Shown here in pieces: positions 42,996-52,744 of a stretch of 64,000 nt of DNA (position 1 is its first letter; each line of letters starts with the position of its first letter). Location: the NCBI RefSeq assembly GCF_010092505.1, contig NZ_CP048021.1, forward strand, positions 1,984,001 to 2,048,000, read 5' to 3'. The notes beneath the pieces are model-generated. The model ran no database searches, was not told where the DNA came from, and saw only the letters and a list, made by a program, of their open reading frames with translations. The DNA comes from Virgibacillus sp. MSP4-1. Its GTDB lineage: Bacteria > Bacillota > Bacilli > Bacillales > Alkalibacillaceae. The position numbers and the translations under genes are program-made.

Positions 42996-44510
42996 ATGGC
43001 GCAAGATACCATTTTGGAAATGAGCAGCATTAAAAAGTCTTTTAACCAGGTTGAAGTTCTGCATGGGATAGACTTCTCGCTAAAGAGAGGGGAAATCCAT
43101 GCCCTCCTTGGTGAAAATGGAGCGGGAAAATCCACACTTATGAATATCCTGGGAGGCATCCATCAACCAGATGAAGGACAGATCTATTTAAACGGCCAGC
43201 CCATGACGATGGATAGCCCTCGTACTTCACAGGAGCAAGGCATTCGTTTTATACACCAGGAGCTTAACGTAGTCACTGATTTAACGGTTTATGAAAATTT
43301 GTTTCTGGGTTCAGAGCTTCGAAATAAATGGGGGCTTTTAGATGTCAAGGAAATGTGCAGACAAACCAATGATGTTTTAGGGAAATTGGGCATCTACGTA
43401 CATCCTAAAACTTACGTAAGAGATTTGGAAACCTCATATAAACAAATGATTGAAATAGCTAAAGCACTTTTAAGAGATTCGCAAATCATTATTATGGATG
43501 AACCGACCACGGCCCTGACAGACAATGAGGCAGAGCGATTATTTGAATTTATGAAGTCCCTTAAAGAATCTGGTATTTCCATCATTTATATCTCTCACAA
43601 ACTAAAGGAAATTCAAGCGGTCTGTGATCGATATACTGTCTTACGTGATGGTTCCTTTGCGGGAAATGGCAACATCGAGAATACGAATTTAAATGATATT
43701 ACAAAATTGATGGTCGGAAAATCTGTATCTACGGATGCACTCTATCATCAAAACTCAATCGGGGAAACCATTCTTAATGTTCACCGTCTATCGAATGAAA
43801 GTGATTTTCAACATATTAATTTTTCCGTTTCAAAAGGTGAAGTCGTTGGGTTTACTGGCTTAGCCGGGGATGGACGCACAGAACTGTTTGAAAGTATTTT
43901 TGGTCTCAGGAAAAAAAACGACGGAGAAATTCAAGTTAACGGAAAAGCAGTTAAAATCAGCCATCCTAAAAAAGCTTTACAGGCAGGGATTGGGTTTGTC
44001 CCGAAAAACCGTAAAGAAAATGCAATTGTGAAAGACTTAAGTGTTATTGAAAATATGAGTTTATCCTCTATTGGCCACTTCGAAAAGAATGGATGGATTA
44101 AAACCCGGGATGAACGTAACAAATTTGCAGACTATCAGAAAGAATTAAATATTAAAGTTCACAATCCTAAAATCAACATTGACTCTTTAAGTGGCGGAAA
44201 TCAGCAAAAAGTGGTCATTTCCAAATGGCTTGAGGTTAACTCAGATATTATTATTTTTGATAATCCTACTCAGGGGATTGACGTAGGAGCAAAGAATGAA
44301 ATTTATCAGCACATTATGAATCTGGCAGAACAAGGAAAAGCCATCATTGTTCTATCTTCTGAAGCTCCTGAAATTTTACGGATATGTGACCGGATTCTCG
44401 TAATGTTCCAGGGGGAAATTACAGGTGAATTTCGTCGTGAGGATGCAACAGAAGAACTATTAATGGAATATGCAACCGGGGCAAAGAAGGGAGAGAAACA
44501 GATTGGCTAA
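42996..44510 (+). CDS. Ribose-type sugar ABC transporter, double ATP-binding protein
   Basis: A 504-residue RbsA-type ATPase with two fused ABC domains. Domain 1 has Walker A GENGAGKSTLM (about 45-55) and IIMDEPTTALTD. Domain 2 carries GLAGDGRTELFES in place of a canonical Walker A, as is usual for RbsA proteins, with signature LSGGNQQKVVISKWL and FDNPTQGIDVGAK. I chose ATG 42996, behind TTAGGGGGAA; a frame opening at 42930 runs through the hairpin and is not the start. It overlaps the permease start by eight bases. Confidence 0.95.
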   Translation: MAQDTILEMSSIKKSFNQVEVLHGIDFSLKRGEIHALLGENGAGKSTLMNILGGIHQPDEGQIYLNGQPMTMDSPRTSQEQGIRFIHQELNVVTDLTVYENLFLGSELRNKWGLLDVKEMCRQTNDVLGKLGIYVHPKTYVRDLETSYKQMIEIAKALLRDSQIIIMDEPTTALTDNEAERLFEFMKSLKESGISIIYISHKLKEIQAVCDRYTVLRDGSFAGNGNIENTNLNDITKLMVGKSVSTDALYHQNSIGETILNVHRLSNESDFQHINFSVSKGEVVGFTGLAGDGRTELFESIFGLRKKNDGEIQVNGKAVKISHPKKALQAGIGFVPKNRKENAIVKDLSVIENMSLSSIGHFEKNGWIKTRDERNKFADYQKELNIKVHNPKINIDSLSGGNQQKVVISKWLEVNSDIIIFDNPTQGIDVGAKNEIYQHIMNLAEQGKAIIVLSSEAPEILRICDRILVMFQGEITGEFRREDATEELLMEYATGAKKGEKQIG

Positions 44511-45471
44511 TATCAAGACGAATGAAAACCAGGCTTCCTCTAAGGGAATAAACTTTGGATGGATATGGAGCGAATATAGTGTCATTATCGCATTTATAAT
44601 TATCTTTGCAGCTGCAACGATTATGAATGACCGGTTTTTGTATTTTGAAAATCAAATGAACATTCTTATGCAAGTATCTACAATTGGCGTTATTTCATTA
44701 GGGATGACTGTTGTGATGTTGTCCGGGGGGATTGACCTGTCCGTGGGTTCTGTCCTTGCGATGGCAGGTGTATTTTCCATTCTTTCCCTAAACGCCTCAG
44801 AGAGCATTTTAATTGGTGTGATGACAGCACTTGCAGTGGGAGCGCTGGCAGGCCTGATTAATGGGCTGCTGGTTGCAAAAGGAAGAATTGCATCGTTTAT
44901 TGCTACCCTTGGAATGATGGCCGGAGCCCGTTCCATCGCTTTATATTATTCAGATGGCGGCAGTATAGCATCTGAAGTCAGTTCATTTATGTATATCTCC
45001 AATAGCGCTCTTGGACCTGTGGATACACCAATCATTATTTTCTTAGGCTTAACATTAATTATTTACATCCTTATGCAAAAGACCCGTTTTGGACGTTATG
45101 TTTATTCTTTAGGAAGTAATGAAAAAGCGACACTCTTTTCGGCTATACGAGTCGATCGAATTAAAATTGGCGTTTATACTCTATGTGGATTTTTAGTTGG
45201 TATCGCAGCTTTAATTGAAACGTCTCGTTTAAATTCCATTTCTTCCTCCAGTTCGGGTAACCTTTACGAACTTGACGCAATTGCAGCTGTTATTATCGGC
45301 GGTACCAGAATGACAGGAGGAAAAGGAAAAGTTATCGGAACCTTCTTCGGGGTACTGTTATTAGGTGTTCTCAATAATATGATGAATTTAATGAACATCT
45401 CCCCGCACTTACAAGGTCTGGTCAAGGGACTCATTATTGTCATTGCTGTACTTTTCCAAAAAAGAGACTAA
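44503..45471 (+). CDS. Ribose-type sugar ABC transporter permease
   Basis: A 322-residue RbsC-type permease with eight to ten hydrophobic segments. The family signatures are VISLGMTVVMLSGGIDLSVG SVLAMAG and the C-terminal AAVIIGGTRMTGGKGKVIGT. The start is TTG 44503 behind AAGGGAG, overlapping the end of the ATPase gene, which couples their translation. It forms the channel with the RbsA- and RbsB-like partners. Confidence 0.94.
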   Translation: MANIKTNENQASSKGINFGWIWSEYSVIIAFIIIFAAATIMNDRFLYFENQMNILMQVSTIGVISLGMTVVMLSGGIDLSVGSVLAMAGVFSILSLNASESILIGVMTALAVGALAGLINGLLVAKGRIASFIATLGMMAGARSIALYYSDGGSIASEVSSFMYISNSALGPVDTPIIIFLGLTLIIYILMQKTRFGRYVYSLGSNEKATLFSAIRVDRIKIGVYTLCGFLVGIAALIETSRLNSISSSSSGNLYELDAIAAVIIGGTRMTGGKGKVIGTFFGVLLLGVLNNMMNLMNISPHLQGLVKGLIIVIAVLFQKRD

Positions 45472-45483
45472 GGAGGATTGGCT

Positions 45484-46491
45484 ATGAATACGATTAAAGT
45501 AGGAATTATTGGTTGCGGATCGATCACACGCTTTAGGCATGCGCCTGAATATGCTGAAAATCCTTATGTGGATGAAATCGTTTTTTATGACCGGAATATT
45601 GAACGTTCAAAGGGATTAGCTGAAGAATTCGGTGGACGTTTTGTCGTATCAGTTGAAGAACTATGGAATGATCCTGAAATCACAGCTATTAGTGACTGCT
45701 CTTCAAATGAGAACCACCATCTCAATACGTCAGAAGCACTTAGAAACGGAAAGCATGTGTTATGTGAAAAACCATTGGCGGTCAGTGTAGACAAAGCTGA
45801 GCAGATCCTGGAAGCTCAGCAGAAATCAGGAAAGAAGCTGATGGTCGATCATAATCAGCGTTTTACAAAAGCACATCAAAAAGCAAAAGAATTGATTGCA
45901 TCTAAAGAACTTGGGGAAGTATTGACATTTAAAACTTCATTTGGGCATCAGGGACCCGAGCATTGGGGAGTAAATAAATCCAATTCTACATGGTTTTTTA
46001 AAAAAGAACGTTCCCATTCCGGAGTAGCCGGCGATTTGGGTGTACATAAAATTGATCTTATTCATTATTTGCTGGATGATGAAATTACAGATGTGCATTC
46101 TTTTACAGGGGCTCTCGACAAGGTGGATGAAAACGGAAAGCCCATCGAAGTGTGTGATAACGTAGTCTGTGCGTTAAAGACACAAAAAGGCCGTTTAGGT
46201 ACCGCCTCCTTTTCCTGGACTTACTATGGTTCTGAGGATAATACCACTACCATTTATTGTGAAAAAGGAATTTTAAAAATCTATCATGATCCTGAGAATC
46301 AATTAATTGTGGAGACTAAAAATGGAGAAGTTATTCCGTATCAACTGGAACCTATTCAGACCAATGATAACCAGACAAAAACCGGAGTGATCGATGCGTT
46401 TATCGATGCAATTATCCAGGATAAAGAGCCCGTAGTAACAGGGAAAGATGCCGTCAGTTCACTAATGGTACTTGAAAAAATACTCCAATAA
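45484..46491 (+). CDS. Gfo/Idh/MocA family NAD(P)-dependent oxidoreductase
   Basis: A 335-residue dehydrogenase. The Rossmann motif GIIGCGSITRFRHAPEYAEN is at the N-terminus. The family signature EKPLAVSVDKAEQIL (Lys as catalytic residue) is at about 96-110. The C-terminal alpha/beta domain has GDLGVHKIDLIHYLL, with the His/Asp that normally assist catalysis. I chose ATG 45484, seven bases after AGGAGG; a TTG two codons upstream is too close. It likely oxidises the imported sugar or cyclitol, and the divergent TIM-barrel enzyme then acts on the product. Confidence 0.92.
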   Translation: MNTIKVGIIGCGSITRFRHAPEYAENPYVDEIVFYDRNIERSKGLAEEFGGRFVVSVEELWNDPEITAISDCSSNENHHLNTSEALRNGKHVLCEKPLAVSVDKAEQILEAQQKSGKKLMVDHNQRFTKAHQKAKELIASKELGEVLTFKTSFGHQGPEHWGVNKSNSTWFFKKERSHSGVAGDLGVHKIDLIHYLLDDEITDVHSFTGALDKVDENGKPIEVCDNVVCALKTQKGRLGTASFSWTYYGSEDNTTTIYCEKGILKIYHDPENQLIVETKNGEVIPYQLEPIQTNDNQTKTGVIDAFIDAIIQDKEPVVTGKDAVSSLMVLEKILQ

Positions 46492-46530
46492 GAAACCCGG
46501 ACGCATGAAGCGTCCGGGTTTCTTATTTTT
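46489..46530. terminator. Terminator of the sugar catabolic operon
   Basis: AAGAAACCCGGACGC and GCGTCCGGGTTTCTT form a 15-bp stem with a short loop, then ATTTTT. The structure could also serve the convergent permease gene. Confidence 0.95.
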
Positions 46531-46532
46531 AA

Positions 46533-46571
46533 GTAGCACTTTAACACTTTAAAGCATGTGGGGACAGTCCC
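46533..46571 (+). repeat. REP-like element, copy D, overlapping a stop codon
   Basis: AGTAGCACTTTAACACTTTA AAGC then ATGTGGGGACAGTCCC. The last C is the complement of the first base of the permease stop codon TAG (46573-46571), so the element abuts the coding end exactly. Confidence 0.88.
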
Positions 46572-47398
46572 TAGCCTTTCACCGACCCGGCAAGTAATCC
46601 GCGGACGAAGTATTTTCCGAGAATCATATAAACGAGTAAGGTTGGCAGGGCGGCGATAAATGCTCCGGCCATTTGGACGTTCCACTGGACAATCTGACTC
46701 CCGGACAGGTTCTGTAAAGCGACCATTACCGGCTGCTGATCAGATTGAGTAATTGTAACAGCGAACAGGAATTCATTCCAGATATTTGTAAACTGCCAGA
46801 TGGCTACCACCACAAAGCCTGTAATCGACAGGGGAAGGATAATATGCCGGAAAATTCCCAGAAACCCTGCACCATCGATCCGGGCTGACTCCAGCATTTC
46901 GTCCGGTATATTCGCATAAAAGTTCCGGAACATAAGTGTCGTTATCGGAAGTCCGTAAACGACATGAACAAAAATCAGTCCTAAAATGGAATTATATAAG
47001 CCGATGGTATCAAGAAACTGAATTAACGGGATTAAAATACTCTGATAGGGAATAAACATCCCAAAAAGAATAACGGTAAATAAAGTTTCCGATCCTTTAA
47101 ACTTCCATTTGGAAAGCACATAGCCATTCATCGCTCCCAGCAGAGCCGATAACAATGTCGCCGGGATAGCCAGATAAAAGCTGTTTAAAAAGTTCGGTCC
47201 CAGCTCTTCAAATGCCTGTACATAACTGCTGAAGTCGATGGAAGTTGGAAGCGCCCACATTTGTGATAATGAAATTTCATCCAGGGGCTTCAGACTCGTC
47301 ACAAGAATGACGTAAACAGGCATTAAAAAGAATAAGGCCAGAACGATGAGAATGAAATATTTTAAGAGTCTGGCAAAGTAATGGGATGGTGTCGTCAT
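46571..47398 (-). CDS. Carbohydrate ABC transporter permease (MalG type)
   Basis: A 275-residue CUT1 inner-membrane permease with six transmembrane helices. The first is [20 protein letters not shown]. The EAA loop is [25 protein letters not shown] (about residues 185-210), which contacts the ATPase. It overlaps the preceding permease stop by one base. Its ATPase is probably the MsmX-type protein at 57645. Given the gal genes in the locus, the substrate is likely a galactoside, but this is inferred. REP-like copy D lies at its stop codon. Confidence 0.93.
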   Translation of the reverse strand: MTTPSHYFARLLKYFILIVLALFFLMPVYVILVTSLKPLDEISLSQMWALPTSIDFSSYVQAFEELGPNFLNSFYLAIPATLLSALLGAMNGYVLSKWKFKGSETLFTVILFGMFIPYQSILIPLIQFLDTIGLYNSILGLIFVHVVYGLPITTLMFRNFYANIPDEMLESARIDGAGFLGIFRHIILPLSITGFVVVAIWQFTNIWNEFLFAVTITQSDQQPVMVALQNLSGSQIVQWNVQMAGAFIAALPTLLVYMILGKYFVRGLLAGSVKG

Positions 47399-48330
47399 TA
47401 TGAATCAGCCCTCCTATTGTTCCACAAGTAAGGGACGATGAAAATGGCAACCGCAAGCAGCATAATAATGGCAATGGCTGCGCCGTGTGCATAATAGTTC
47501 CCTCTGAATGTGGTCTCGAACATATACAAGCCAGGTACGTCTGTGACAAAATTTGCTCCAGGACCTGTCATCGCATAGATCAAGTCGAATATTTTCAGTG
47601 AAATATGGGCCATCATAATAACTACACTGGCCGTAATCGGGCGTAACTGCGGAAGGATAATCTTCCGGTAAATCTGAAGCTCACTGGCCCCATCCATACG
47701 GGCCGCTTCTCTCAGCTCCTCAGGAATCCCGCGCAACCCCGCCAGGTACATCGCAAGCGCAAAGCCTGTCATCTGCCAGGCAGAAGCAACCACAATCGAC
47801 AGAATCGCGACAGGAACACCGAATTCTATCTGTCCCCATTGGAAACCGGCTAAAATATTTGTATCTGTATACCATAAAGGCTCTATGCCAAAGGTCTTTA
47901 AAAAGTTGTTCACCCCTGTAGAAGGGTTTAACAGCCACTGCCAGACAACCCCGGTAACGACGAACGACAGAGCCATCGGAAACAGGAAGATATTCCGGAA
48001 AAACGATTCGCCTTTGATTTTTTTATCCAGTAAAATCGCTAATCCTAATCCGAGGATAATAACCGCACCGATAAATAATATGGTGAAAAAGAGCATATTC
48101 CGTAAATCGGACTGGAAGCGGAAGTCACTGAATAAATACAGGTAGTTTTTCAGGCCGGCAAAGGAAAAGTCCGGAACGATGGTATTCCAGTTACTTAATG
48201 ACACATATCCTGTCCAGCTGATAAATCCATAAACGAATACTAAAATTAAAAGAATGGAAGGCGCAAGAAATCCTATTGCCAGCCACTGATCTTTGCTGAA
48301 TTTCTGTTTCGTTTTCTGTTTTGTTGCCAT
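47398..48330 (-). CDS. Carbohydrate ABC transporter permease (MalF type)
   Basis: A 310-residue CUT1 permease. The basic N-terminus ([13 protein letters not shown]) is followed by six helices. The EAA motif is [28 protein letters not shown] 48330 lies seven bases after AGGAGG. It pairs with the MalG-type permease, with which it overlaps by one base, and with the binding protein encoded upstream. Confidence 0.93.
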   Translation of the reverse strand: MATKQKTKQKFSKDQWLAIGFLAPSILLILVFVYGFISWTGYVSLSNWNTIVPDFSFAGLKNYLYLFSDFRFQSDLRNMLFFTILFIGAVIILGLGLAILLDKKIKGESFFRNIFLFPMALSFVVTGVVWQWLLNPSTGVNNFLKTFGIEPLWYTDTNILAGFQWGQIEFGVPVAILSIVVASAWQMTGFALAMYLAGLRGIPEELREAARMDGASELQIYRKIILPQLRPITASVVIMMAHISLKIFDLIYAMTGPGANFVTDVPGLYMFETTFRGNYYAHGAAIAIIMLLAVAIFIVPYLWNNRRADS

Positions 48331-48406
48331 CACCTTGCCTCCTTAAATGGAATCGGAATGAGCGATTCCAGACGAAACCTTCATGCCCATTCATAAGTTG
48401 GAAAGA

Positions 48407-48442
48407 AACACCCCATTCCCATCAAACCATGGGATGGGGTGT
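48407..48442 (-). terminator. Hairpin between binding-protein and permease genes
   Basis: AAACACCCCAT and ATGGGGTGTTT with inner CCCAT/ATGGG, then CTTTCC. A partial terminator here would raise the binding protein relative to the permeases. Confidence 0.75.
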
Positions 48443-48469
48443 TTATAAGAGCTGTAACCCTTTCACTCA

Positions 48470-49765
48470 TTAAAACTCAGAAGAAGCATTGACTAATGCA
48501 TTGACTAACTGATCAACGTCACGCTGTGTAACAAAGATATTTACAGCCTGGTTCATCTTCGTCAGGAACCCTTCAGGTGCAGCAGATCCGTGCGCGATAC
48601 TTGGCGCAAGGGCGTCTGCATTCTTGAAGTCATCCATGGCATCTTTCCCATATTCGTCATACTTGGATTCATCTGCATCCACCCGGGCCGGAATGGAGCC
48701 TTTTAACGGATTAAAGGTGTCCTGTCCTTCAACAGAAGCCAAGACCTTCAAAAATTCCTTGGTAGCCTCTTCATTTTCAATTCCTTTAGGTAAGCCGAAT
48801 GTGTCGGTAATAACCATAAACAATCCTTCAGTCTCCGGAGTTGTCACATAGCCAAAGTCTTCGTTAACCGTTAAGTTTAGATCATTACTAAAGTATCCTT
48901 TTGCCCAGTCTCCCATTACCGTCATCGCAGCTTCTCCTTCTGCTACGAGCTGTGCAGCATCCTGCCACACACGAGACGCATGGTCATCATTCATGTAATC
49001 GAGCATTTGACCGAATGTTTCAACAGATTCTACAACTCTTGGGTCATCAAAAGCGACATCCCCTGAGAATAGTCCTTTATAGTCATCCGGACCTAGTTTA
49101 GCCAGTAAAATATTTTCGAGAATTTGTGTAGCCGGCCAGGAGTTCTTATCCCCTAAAGCCAATGGAGTAACGCCTGCTGCTTCCAGTTCATCTGCTACTG
49201 CGAAAAATTCATCAAATGTTTTAGGTACTTCAATACCGTTCTCCTCAAATACAGCCTTATTGTAGAAAATGACATTACTGCGATGAATATTTACGGGTAC
49301 GGAATAAATATTTCCATCATCACTCACGAGGTCAATTAGATCTTCAGGAAATTTATCCATTAAATCATTTTCCTCATAAAAATCATTTAATGGTTGCATT
49401 TTACCTGCTGCCACCCAGCTGGCGTTCAGCTCTTCACCCCCGTGCACCTGGAAAGTGGATGGCGGGTCGTCCCCTTGCATACGGCTGGCAAGAACTGCTT
49501 TTGCATTCGTTCCCGCACCCCCGGCAACCGCTGCATTTTCCACCTCAATATCAGGATGCTTTTCCTTGAATAAATCAATTAATGCCAATAAACCATCCTC
49601 TTCACCTGCACCTGTCCACCAGCTGAAAATTTCAACGGTCGTACCTTCTTCGCCGCCCTCACCGCTGTCTGATCCTTCATCAGAGCTTGCCGCATCATCG
49701 GAACTGCAGGCAGCAAAGATCAGGGCAGTCATCATCAGTACTGCTAAGACCCAAATCTTTTTCAA
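48470..49765 (-). CDS. Sugar ABC transporter substrate-binding lipoprotein (CUT1)
   Basis: A 431-residue extracellular solute-binding protein (SBP_bac family 1). Signal peptide and lipobox are MKKIWVLAVLMMTALIFAAC (first residue read from TTG). An acidic Ser/Asp/Glu/Gly linker is followed by the binding fold, with VEIFSWWTGAGEEDGLLALI, PVNIHRSNVIFYNKAVFEEN and GEAAMTVMGDWAKGYF. I start at TTG 49765, seven bases after AAGGGGGAA; the frame opening at 49846 would run through the cre box at 49791-49804. Catabolite control by CcpA is therefore likely. Confidence 0.93.
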   Translation of the reverse strand: MKKIWVLAVLMMTALIFAACSSDDAASSDEGSDSGEGGEEGTTVEIFSWWTGAGEEDGLLALIDLFKEKHPDIEVENAAVAGGAGTNAKAVLASRMQGDDPPSTFQVHGGEELNASWVAAGKMQPLNDFYEENDLMDKFPEDLIDLVSDDGNIYSVPVNIHRSNVIFYNKAVFEENGIEVPKTFDEFFAVADELEAAGVTPLALGDKNSWPATQILENILLAKLGPDDYKGLFSGDVAFDDPRVVESVETFGQMLDYMNDDHASRVWQDAAQLVAEGEAAMTVMGDWAKGYFSNDLNLTVNEDFGYVTTPETEGLFMVITDTFGLPKGIENEEATKEFLKVLASVEGQDTFNPLKGSIPARVDADESKYDEYGKDAMDDFKNADALAPSIAHGSAAPEGFLTKMNQAVNIFVTQRDVDQLVNALVNASSEF

Positions 49766-49790
49766 TTTGTCTTCCCCCTTCATCTTAATA

Positions 49791-49818
49791 TGATAACGTT
49801 TACAACTCCTATTATATA
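49791..49818 (-). promoter_or_regulatory. cre box and -10 region of the CUT1 operon
   Basis: TGTAAACGTTATCA on the minus strand is an exact match to the cre consensus TGWAARCGNTWNCA. A TATAAT box (49816-49811) lies just upstream, so bound CcpA would sit over the transcription start and repress. Confidence 0.8.
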
Positions 49819-49871
49819 AATCTATGAAACAACCCAGGCACATCAATTCCTACACTATTTTATGAATTTCT

Positions 49872-51296
49872 TCATATTTTTAAGATTTGCTTCTGGAATT
49901 GTTTCGGGGAAAGCTGTTCACGCTTTTTAAACACACGGCTGAAATAATTGGGGTCCTTGTAGCCTACTTTGAAGCTGATTTCCTTCAGGCTTAATGTGTT
50001 TTCCTTCAATAGCTGCTTAGCCTGCTTTAAACGAACATCTGTCACATAATCGATAAAGGTCTGCCCTGTCTCTTCTCTGAACATATGGGAAAAATAATTG
50101 GCACTTAAATCCACATACTGGGCAACCTCTTCCAAGGTTACAGGACGCTGATATTGCTCGCTGATATAGTCCTTTGCCCGTTCAATATACCGGTAGGATT
50201 GATGCAGTCGCTGAATTTCAAGGCAGCAGTACCCAATAAATTTCTTCCATTCCTTCTCATTCTTATAGTCTTGTAAACGAATCTCTTTTATAACAATTCC
50301 TGCTGCTTCCAGTCTGTGCTTAACTTTAAAATAAAGCTCCTGTAAATCCTGTGGGGATTGCGCGGATAAAAGCTCTTCTATCGCCATGGTTGCCTGCAGC
50401 TCATGGCCCATCTGAATGGCTGACAGAAACTGCTCAACCATTGCATCAGTATCCTCGGCCTGTTTCCCTTTAGGCAGACCATAGCCGGATTTCTGAGAAC
50501 TGAGCCATTGCTTACCTGCCTTCACCGATTCATAATAGGATTGGGAGAAGTCTTTCAGCTGAGCATACGGAAAACCTGCTCCGATGGATACGCTGGAATC
50601 CAATTTCAGATAGAGCAGGCGGGCCAACAGCAATATGTCACTTTTCTGCAGCTGCGTTTCCGCAAGAAGAAGGATGACAAGCTGATCATTCTGCCTGTGC
50701 GTGATACAGAATTGTCCTTCCAGCTTCCCGATATAATCGTCCACTTTCTCCATCAAGTCATCACGAATCGGCTCCAGGATGAAAAAGCAGCCACTCTTCA
50801 CATCCGGGAAATACTCCTTCTTAAGCCTCTTTAAGGATTCATCATACTCATAGCGGGTGATTTTTAACAGAAAATGCTCCTTGGCAATTCGTTCTGATTC
50901 ATCTTCCTTCTGTGCCCATTGTTTCTCCTGTTCGATTTCTTTCCGGATTCGGGATATGGCCTTAATCGTTTCTTCCTTTTTACTTGGTTTTAAAATATAT
51001 TCCTTAACGCCAAGCTTCATGGCTGTTTTGGCATAATCAAAAGAATCGTAGGCGGAAGCAATGATAAACTTCATCCGGGGAGCCTGCTGCTGTATGGTTT
51101 TTATCGTCTCCAGCCCATCGATTCCAGGCATGCGAATATCCACAATCATAAAATCAGGGGACCGTTGCCGGGCCATTTCTATAGCTTTTCGCCCATTTGG
51201 AGCTTCCTCAACCGTTAATCCAGGGAAGCTTTCCTCTAAAAATTTTCGCATCGCCTTGCGCTCTAAGTATTCATCCTCGACAATGATCGTTTTCAT
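49872..51296 (-). CDS. AraC-type response regulator (YesN-like)
   Basis: A 474-residue regulator. The receiver domain has IIVEDEYLERKAMRKFLEES and the phospho-acceptor Asp in FMIVDIRMPGIDGLETI (about residue 55). A long middle region follows. The C-terminal AraC DNA-binding domain has two helix-turn-helices: VTLEEVAQYVDLSANYFSHM FREETG and LSLKEISFKVGYKDPNYFSR VFKKREQLSPKQF. The start overlaps the kinase stop by four bases (ATGA). It probably activates the ABC transporter gene immediately downstream. Confidence 0.95.
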   Translation of the reverse strand: MKTIIVEDEYLERKAMRKFLEESFPGLTVEEAPNGRKAIEMARQRSPDFMIVDIRMPGIDGLETIKTIQQQAPRMKFIIASAYDSFDYAKTAMKLGVKEYILKPSKKEETIKAISRIRKEIEQEKQWAQKEDESERIAKEHFLLKITRYEYDESLKRLKKEYFPDVKSGCFFILEPIRDDLMEKVDDYIGKLEGQFCITHRQNDQLVILLLAETQLQKSDILLLARLLYLKLDSSVSIGAGFPYAQLKDFSQSYYESVKAGKQWLSSQKSGYGLPKGKQAEDTDAMVEQFLSAIQMGHELQATMAIEELLSAQSPQDLQELYFKVKHRLEAAGIVIKEIRLQDYKNEKEWKKFIGYCCLEIQRLHQSYRYIERAKDYISEQYQRPVTLEEVAQYVDLSANYFSHMFREETGQTFIDYVTDVRLKQAKQLLKENTLSLKEISFKVGYKDPNYFSRVFKKREQLSPKQFQKQILKI

Positions 51297-52744
51297 GCAC
51301 TTGCTCCCCCCTTTTCCCTGCTTATCGTATTGGGAAGTTTTAAGCGAATGACCGTTCCAGCTCCCACTTCCGAATCCATTTCTACTATATCCTCCCGCTG
51401 GTAAAATAATTGCAAACGCCGCAGGACATTTTTCAGTCCGAGACCTGTGGAATGCCCCGTATGTTCATCCACTGGTTCCTCCTTTGACAGATTCATAAAC
51501 GGTTCGATCTGGTCAGAGGACATCCCTGCACCATTGTCGGATATTTCTACCATGATATGATCCTGTTCTTGATAAATGGTTAAGGAAATCCTTCCTCCCT
51601 CTTCCTTCTTCTCAATGCCGTGAATAAACGCATTTTCAATTAAGGGCTGCAATGTGAGACGTGGAACAGGGATGTCAAGACAGGATTCATCCACCTTCTG
51701 CAAAAACGTCATTCGATCGGCAAATCGTGTCTGCTGGATATAAAAATATTCTTCTACCACCTGTACCTCATCCCGCAAAGCAACGGATTTATCGAGATCG
51801 CCTAAACTGTGACGGAGAATGGTGGAGATTGACTCAATTAATCTTGTTGTGGATGTTGCATTTTCCAGGTAGGACATCCGGGCAACCGTGTTCAGGGTAT
51901 TAAATAAAAAATGAGGATTGATTTGATTCTGAAGATGCTTTAACTCGAGTTCTTTTAACAGCTGGTCAAGCTCGGACTTCTCCTTGATTTCCTGAAACAG
52001 TCGCTGGATATTCGTGCGCATCTGATTAAAGGTATCTCCCAGTAACTTCAGCTCATCATTGGACTTAATCTCAATTTCAGGACCATTCAGCTTTCCCTTA
52101 GAAACCTCTCTTGCTCCATGCCATAAAGAGCGGATAGGGCGATTAATCCCTCTGGAAAACCAGAGAGCGGCACCAATGGCCAGCAATACTGTCGTTAAGA
52201 ACAGAAAGATGGTAAACGATTTAAACGCTTCATTCCTCTGGGCCAGTTCCTGATAGAGATCCTGATATTCGGTCAGTTCAAGATCGATTAATTGAAGGGT
52301 GGTTTCCTGAATATAATTGGACGTCTCCCGGGCTTCCTGCAGATGGTGGGTGTACTTTTCAATATCGTTTCTCAGCATAAAACCTGCCGTCATTTCGGTT
52401 TCCTGTACGAGTGTTTCAATCATATGGATATGCTTGTTCAACTGTACATCCTCCACCCCTGTCAGCTGTTCATTAAGCCGCTCCTTTTCCTGAACGATTT
52501 CTGACTTTGTCTTATAGAAGGCTTCAAAATCCTGCTCTTCACCAGTTAAGACAAACTGATTGACCTTATCATATAAGTCAATGGATTTCTGGGATACACG
52601 ATTTAAAATTAAAAATCGTTCAATACTCGTATGATATTCATTCAGGAGCCGGTCACTGCTGAAATAAATCAGAACCGATACAACATTAAAGAGGAGCACA
52701 AACACAAAAAAGTAAGCCATAAGTTTACTGCGAATTGATTTCAT
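51293..52744 (-). CDS. YesM-type sensor histidine kinase
   Basis: A 483-residue membrane kinase (His_kinase/LytS-YesM class). TM1 is LMAYFFVFVLLFNVVSVLIY, an extracellular helical domain covers about 40-180, and TM2 is FTIFLFLTTVLLAIGAALWF. HAMP follows, then the phospho-His region LKHLQNQINPHFLFNTLNTV and HATPase (LQPLIENAFIHGIEK, DNGAGM, GLGLKNVLRRLQLFY). I chose ATG 52744 behind GAGGAG; a frame from 52828 is inside the upstream gene. It overlaps the sensor gene end by 20 bases. Confidence 0.94.
   Translation of the reverse strand: MKSIRSKLMAYFFVFVLLFNVVSVLIYFSSDRLLNEYHTSIERFLILNRVSQKSIDLYDKVNQFVLTGEEQDFEAFYKTKSEIVQEKERLNEQLTGVEDVQLNKHIHMIETLVQETEMTAGFMLRNDIEKYTHHLQEARETSNYIQETTLQLIDLELTEYQDLYQELAQRNEAFKSFTIFLFLTTVLLAIGAALWFSRGINRPIRSLWHGAREVSKGKLNGPEIEIKSNDELKLLGDTFNQMRTNIQRLFQEIKEKSELDQLLKELELKHLQNQINPHFLFNTLNTVARMSYLENATSTTRLIESISTILRHSLGDLDKSVALRDEVQVVEEYFYIQQTRFADRMTFLQKVDESCLDIPVPRLTLQPLIENAFIHGIEKKEEGGRISLTIYQEQDHIMVEISDNGAGMSSDQIEPFMNLSKEEPVDEHTGHSTGLGLKNVLRRLQLFYQREDIVEMDSEVGAGTVIRLKLPNTISREKGGASA

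Noticed and set aside
49766-49846. N-terminal extension of the CUT1 binding protein
   Set aside because: The extension lies over the cre box, has no ribosome site and would bury the signal peptide; TTG 49765 fits.
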